From Rallus limicola (lineage: Eukaryota; Chordata; Aves; Gruiformes; Rallidae): a stretch of 64,000 nt of DNA. Both the position numbers and the translations under genes were made by a program. The notes beneath the pieces were generated by a model, which did no database searches, was not told where the DNA came from, and saw only the letters and a program-made list of their open reading frames with translations. Location: NCBI GenBank assembly GCA_022605955.1, contig JAKCOZ010000598.1:1-64000 (forward strand), in the 5' to 3' direction. This document shows positions 59,401-64,000 of this stretch, one piece after another. Within the stretch, counting starts at the first letter, position 1. Every line of letters begins with the position of its first letter.

Positions 59401-62400
59401 AAAGCACCGTAGGAGGTTCCAGGCATGTTCCCTCTTTCCAGGCAAAGGAAAAGGCTGAGAGCCAAAGTGACAGGGTCTGCTCGTGTGTCCTGTTAGGAGG
59501 TTTCAGACAAGCTATGCCTTTCAGGCCTAGCTTCTTTACTTTGGCAGTTATTGCTGGACGTTTAGCATGTTTTGAACTGCAGTCTGCTAGGGCCGAGAAA
59601 AGCACCGTAGGAGGTTCCAGGCATGTTCCCTCTTTCCAGGCAAAGGAAAAGGCTGAGAGCCAAAGTGACAGGGTCTGCTCGTGTGTCCTGTTAGGAGGTT
59701 TCAGACAAGCTATGCCTTTCAGGCCTAGCTTCTTTACTTTGGGAGTTATTGCTGGACGTTTAGCATGTTTTGAACTGCAGTCTGCTAGGGCCGAGAAAAG
59801 CACCGTAGGAGGTTCCAGGCATGTTCCCTCTTTCCAGGCAAAGGAAAAGGCTGAGAGCCAAAGTGACAGGGTCTGCTCGTGTGTCCTGTTAGGAGGTTTC
59901 AGACAAGCTATGCCTTTCAGGCCTAGCTTCTTTACTTTGGGAGTTATTGCTGGACGTTTAGCATGTTTTGAACTGCAGTCTGCTAGGGCCGAGAAAAGCA
60001 CCGTAGGAGGTTCCAGGCATGTTCCCTCTTTCCAGGCAAAGGAAAAGGCTGAGAGCCAAAGTGACAGGGTCTGCTCGTGTGTCCTGTTAGGAGGTTTCAG
60101 ACAAGCTATGCCTTTCAGGCCTAGCTTCTTTACTTTGGGAGTTATTGCTGGACGTTTAGCATGTTTTGAACTGCAGTCTGCTAGGGCCGAGAAAAGCACC
60201 GTAGGAGGTTCCAGGCATGTTCCCTCTTTCCAGGCAAAGGAAAAGGCTGAGAGCCAAAGTGACAGGGTCTGCTCGTGTGTCCTGTTAGGAGGTTTCAGAC
60301 AAGCTATGCCTTTCAGGCCTAGCTTCTTTACTTTGGGAGTTATTGCTGGACGTTTAGCATGTTTTGAACTGCAGTCTGCTAGGGCCGAGAAAAGCACCGT
60401 AGGAGGTTCCAGGCATGTTCCCTCTTTCCAGGCAAAGGAAAAGGCTGAGAGCCAAAGTGACAGGGTCTGCTCGTGTGTCCTGTTAGGAGGTTTCAGACAA
60501 GCTATGCCTTTCAGGCCTAGCTTCTTTACTTTGGGAGTTATTGCTGGACGTTTAGCATGTTTTGAACTGCAGTCTGCTAGGGCCGAGAAAAGCACCGTAG
60601 GAGGTTCCAGGCATGTTCCCTCTTTCCAGGCAAAGGAAAAGGCTGAGAGCCAAAGTGACAGGGTCTGCTCGTGTGTCCTGTTAGGAGGTTTCAGACAAGC
60701 TATGCCTTTCAGGCCTAGCTTCTTTACTTTGGGAGTTATTGCTGGACGTTTAGCATGTTTTGAACTGCAGTCTGCTAGGGCCGAGAAAAGCACCGTAGGA
60801 GGTTCCAGGCATGTTCCCTCTTTCCAGGCAAAGGAAAAGGCTGAGAGCCAAAGTGACAGGGTCTGCTCGTGTGTCCTGTTAGGAGGTTTCAGACAAGCTA
60901 TGCCTTTCAGGCCTAGCTTCTTTACTTTGGGAGTTATTGCTGGACGTTTAGCATGTTTTGAACTGCAGTCTGCTAGGGCCGAGAAAAGCACCGTAGGAGG
61001 TTCCAGGCATGTTCCCTCTTTCCAGGCAAAGGAAAAGGCTGAGAGCCAAAGTGACAGGGTCTGCTCGTGTGTCCTGTTAGGAGGTTTCAGACAAGCTATG
61101 CCTTTCAGGCCTAGCTTCTTTACTTTGGGAGTTATTGCTGGACGTTTAGCATGTTTTGAACTGCAGTCTGCTAGGGCCGAGAAAAGCACCATAGGAGGTT
61201 CCAGGCATGTTCCCTCTTTCCAGGCAAAGGAAAAGGCTGAGAGCCAAAGTGACAGGGTCTGCTCGTGTGTCCTGTTAGGAGGTTTCAGACAAGCTATGCC
61301 TTTCAGGCCTAGCTTCTTTACTTTGGGAGTTATTGCTGGACGTTTAGCATGTTTTGAACTGCAGTCTGCTAGGGCCGAGAAAAGCACCGTAGGAGGTTCC
61401 AGGCATGTTCCCTCTTTCCAGGCAAAGGAAAAGGCTGAGAGCCAAAGTGACAGGGTCTGCTCGTGTGTCCTGTTAGGAGGTTTCAGACAAGCTATGCCTT
61501 TCAGGCCTAGCTTCTTTACTTTGGGAGTTATTGCTGGACGTTTAGCATGTTTTGAACTGCAGTCTGCTAGGGCCGAGAAAAGCACCATAGGAGGTTCCAG
61601 GCATGTTCCCTCTTTCCAGGCAAAGGAAAAGGCTGAGAGCCAAAGTGACAGGGTCTGCTCGTGTGTCCTGTTAGGAGGTTTCAGACAAGCTATGCCTTTC
61701 AGGCCTAGCTTCTTTACTTTGGGAGTTATTGCTGGACGTTTAGCATGTTTTGAACTGCAGTCTGCTAGGGCCGAGAAAAGCACCGTAGGAGGTTCCAGGC
61801 ATGTTCCCTCTTTCCAGGCAAAGGAAAAGGCTGAGAGCCAAAGTGACAGGGTCTGCTCGTGTGTCCTGTTAGGAGGTTTCAGACAAGCTATGCCTTTCAG
61901 GCCTAGCTTCTTTACTTTGGGAGTTATTGCTGGACGTTTAGCATGTTTTGAACTGCAGTCTGCTAGGGCCGAGAAAAGCACCGTAGGAGGTTCCAGGCAT
62001 GTTCCCTCTTTCCAGGCAAAGGGAAAAGGCTGAGAGCCAAAGTGACAGGGTCTGCTCGTGTGTCCTGTTAGGAGGTTTCAGACAAGCTATGCCTTTCAGG
62101 CCTAGCTTCTTTACTTTGGGAGTTATTGCTGGACGTTTAGCATGTTTTGAACTGCAGTCTGCTAGGGCCGAGAAAAGCACCGTAGGAGGTTCCAGGCATG
62201 TTCCCTCTTTCCAGGCAAAGGAAAAGGCTGAGAGCCAAAGTGACAGGGTCTGCTCGTGTGTCCTGTTAGGAGGTTTCAGACAAGCTATGCCTTTCAGGCC
62301 TAGCTTCTTTTCTTTGGGAGTTATTGCTGGACGTTTAGCATGTTTTGAACTGCAGTCTGCTAGGGCCGAGAAAAGCACCGTAGGAGGTTCCAGGCATGTT

Positions 62401-63749
62401 CCCTCTTTCCAGGCAAAGGGAAAAGGCTGAGAGCCAAAGTGACAGGGTCTACTCGTGTGTCCTGTTAGGAGGTTTCAGACAAGCTATGCCTTTCAGGCCT
62501 AGCTTCTTTACTTTGGGAGTTATTGCTGGACGTTTAGCATGTTTTGAACTGCAGTCTGCTAGGGCCGAGAAAAGCACCGTAGGAGGTTCCAGGCATGTTC
62601 CCTCTTTCCAGGCAAAGGAAAAGGCTGAGAGCCAAAGTGACAGGGTCTGCTCGTGTGTCCTGTTAGGAGGTTTCAGACAAGCTATGCCTTTCAGGCCTAG
62701 CTTCTTTACTTTGGGAGTTATTGCTGGACGTTTAGCATGTTTTGAACTGCAGTCTGCTAGGGCCGAGAAAAGCACCGTAGGAGGTTCCAGGCATGTTCCC
62801 TCTTTCCAGGCAAAGGAAAAGGCTGAGAGCCAAAGTGACAGGGTCTGCTCGTGTGTCCTGTTAGGAGGTTTCAGACAAGCTATGCCTTTCAGGCCTAGCT
62901 TCTTTACTTTGGGAGTTATTGCTGGACGTTTAGCATGTTTTGAACTGCAGTCTGCTAGGGCCGAGAAAAGCACCGTAGGAGGTTCCAGGCATGTTCCCTC
63001 TTTCCAGGCAAAGGAAAAGGCTGAGAGCCAAAGTGACAGGGTCTGCTTGTGTGTCCTGTTAGGAGGTTTCAGACAAGCTATGCCTTTCAGGCCTAGCTTC
63101 TTTACTTTGGGAGTTATTGCTGGACGTTTAGCATGTTTTGAACTGCAGTCTGCTAGGGCCGAGAAAAGCACCGTAGGAGGTTCCAGGCATGTTCCCTCTT
63201 TCCAGGCAAAGGAAAAGGCTGAGAGCCAAAGTGACAGGGTCTGCTCGTGTGTCCTGTTAGGAGGTTTCAGACAAGCTATGCCTTTCAGGCCTAGCTTCTT
63301 TACTTTGGGAGTTATTGCTGGACGTTTAGCATGTTTTGAACTGCAGTCTGCTAGGGCCGAGAAAAGCACCGTAGGAGGTTCCAGGCATGTTCCCTCTTTC
63401 CAGGCAAAGGAAAAGGCTGAGAGCCAAAGTGACAGGGTCTGCTCGTGTGTCCTGTTAGGAGGTTTCAGACAAGCTATGCCTTTCAGGCCTAGCTTCTTTA
63501 CTTTGGGAGTTATTGCTGGACGTTTAGCATGTTTTGAACTGCAGTCTGCCAGGGCCGAGAAAAGCACCGTAGGAGGTTCCAGGCATGTTCCCTCTTTCCA
63601 GGCAAAGGAAAAGGCTGAGAGCCAAAGTGACAGGGTCTGCTCGTGTGTCCTGTTAGGAGGTTTCAGACAAGCTATGCCTTTCAGGCCTAGCTTCTTTACT
63701 TTGGGAGTTATTGCTGGACGTTTAGCATGTTTTGAACTGCAGTCTGCTA

Positions 63750-63753
63750 GGGG
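63750..63753. other. 1-bp insertion (CTAGGGGCCG)
   Basis: Same change as at 52,456: four Gs instead of three after GCTA. The next monomer carries TTTGGCAG (about 63,901). Confidence 0.9.
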
Positions 63754-64000
63754 CCGAGAAAAGCACCGTAGGAGGTTCCAGGCATGTTCCCTCTTTCCAG
63801 GCAAAGGAAAAGGCTGAGAGCCAAAGTGACAGGGTCTGCTCGTGTGTCCTGTTAGGAGGTTTCAGACAAGCTATGCCTTTCAGGCCTAGCTTCTTTACTT
63901 TGGCAGTTATTGCTGGACGTTTAGCATGTTTTGAACTGCAGTCTGCTAGGGCCGAGAAAAGCACCGTAGGAGGTTCCAGGCATGTTCCCTCTTTCCAGGC

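Larger units (their letters stand above)
16258..62420. repeat. Twenty-six 199-bp monomers with one extra G (GGCAAAGGGAAAAGG)
   Basis: The usual GGCAAAGGAAAAGG gains one G. The GGG ends at 16260, 17449, 18044, 18243, 19036, 20225, 22602, 23791, 23990, 26169, 34090, 35081, 36270, 36469, 38648, 40431, 49344, 51721, 51920, 55287, 55882, 56081, 59051, 59250, 62023 and 62420. Counted in monomers, the spacings are 6, 3, 1, 4, 6, 12, 6, 1, 11, 40, 5, 6, 1, 11, 9, 45, 12, 1, 17, 3, 1, 15, 1, 14 and 2. All lie in S monomers and none before 16.2 kb. Each one shifts the reading frame, so it breaks the long open frames on both strands. The recurring spacing strings (for example 6, 1, 11 twice) are fingerprints of segmental copying. 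Confidence 0.95.
1..64000. repeat. 198-bp tandem satellite array, 323 complete monomers
   Basis: Every position belongs to a head-to-tail repeat of 198 bp. The 10-mer TTTCCAGGCA recurs once per monomer, from position 12 to 63,992. That distance of 63,980 bp equals 323 x 198 plus 26, and the 26 is exactly the net of the indels seen (26 single-G insertions; the other eight indels cancel). There is no inversion, no inserted mobile element and no gap. Neighbouring monomers usually differ at zero to a few bases. The array continues beyond both window edges, so its full size is unknown. Such arrays in eukaryotes typically sit in centromeric, pericentromeric, subtelomeric or sex-chromosome heterochromatin; which of these applies here cannot be told from the repeat alone. 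I do not recognise the family. Confidence 0.98.
43984..64000. repeat. S-type monomer block 4 (101 complete monomers plus edge)
   Basis: The longest S block. It carries ten 199-bp monomers and five other small indels that cancel out. To 49.34 kb it is the GGGGCTGCTCG / TTTGGCAG / ACCATAGG / GTCC sub-population. Beyond that come the CCTCTTAGG / GTTTAAGAC / extra-G sub-population and long runs of near-identical monomers (for example about 56.1-57.4 and 59.7-61.1 kb). Two lone L-type bases (about 51,555 and 63,047) are the only exceptions. The block runs off the right edge. Confidence 0.85.

Noticed and set aside
1..64000. CRISPR-like array, because of regular direct repeats
   Set aside because: There are no short repeats separated by unique spacers. 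The whole 198-bp unit repeats, and there are no cas genes or leader.
1..64000. Bacterial or phage repeat protein gene (adhesin or leucine-rich type) with 66-residue repeats
   Set aside because: The length variants of 196, 197, 199 and 200 bp break frame repeatedly, stops recur, both strands are equally open, and no flanking gene or ribosome binding site is present in 64 kb.
1..64000. rDNA spacer or transposon-derived tandem repeat
   Set aside because: No rRNA, terminal repeat, target-site duplication or transposase remnant is seen anywhere in the window. A satellite of unknown origin is the simplest reading.

Overview
The whole window is one uninterrupted head-to-tail array of a 198-bp satellite repeat. 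I find no gene, RNA gene, transposon, CRISPR array, origin or single-copy DNA in it. Taking the repeated 10-mer TTTCCAGGCA as the monomer start (first at 12, last, cut off by the window edge, at 63,992), the window holds exactly 323 complete monomers, plus 11 bp at the left edge and 9 bp at the right. The count is closed by arithmetic: 323 x 198 = 63,954, and the 26 bp left over equal the sum of all the indels I located. All monomers have the same orientation, and the array runs off both ends. The consensus monomer is 50% GC (99 of 198) and has four CpGs.

Organism: tandem satellite at this scale and homogeneity, with nested higher-order repeats, indicates a eukaryotic nuclear genome, and centromeric, pericentromeric, subtelomeric or sex-chromosome heterochromatin would all fit. 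Variation concentrated at CpG sites suggests a genome with CpG methylation. The moderate GC makes a vertebrate my best guess, at low confidence. I do not recognise the family by name.

Layout: monomers fall into two flavours by one CpG/TpG site (CTGCTCGTG = S type, CTGCTTGTG = L type). They alternate as L 1-12,483 (63 monomers), S 12,484-26,353 (70), L 26,354-29,719 (17), S 29,720-38,832 (46), L 38,833-39,624 (4), S 39,625-40,615 (5), L 40,616-43,983 (17), S 43,984-64,000 (101). A few isolated monomers of the other type lie inside these blocks. On top of this lie nested duplications of 5, 6, 7, 9, 10, 14, 20, about 22, 63 and 72 monomers, each traceable by shared private variants.

Coding potential: because 198 is divisible by 3 and the monomer happens to lack stops in one frame on each strand, very long open frames run on both strands (up to 13.1 kb on the minus strand). 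They are a by-product of the repeat. They are broken by 199-bp monomers and by recurrent TGA variants, show mostly amino-acid-changing variants, and have no unique start, end or domain. None is annotated as a gene. The interest of the window lies in the history of amplification, recombination and CpG decay written in the array.
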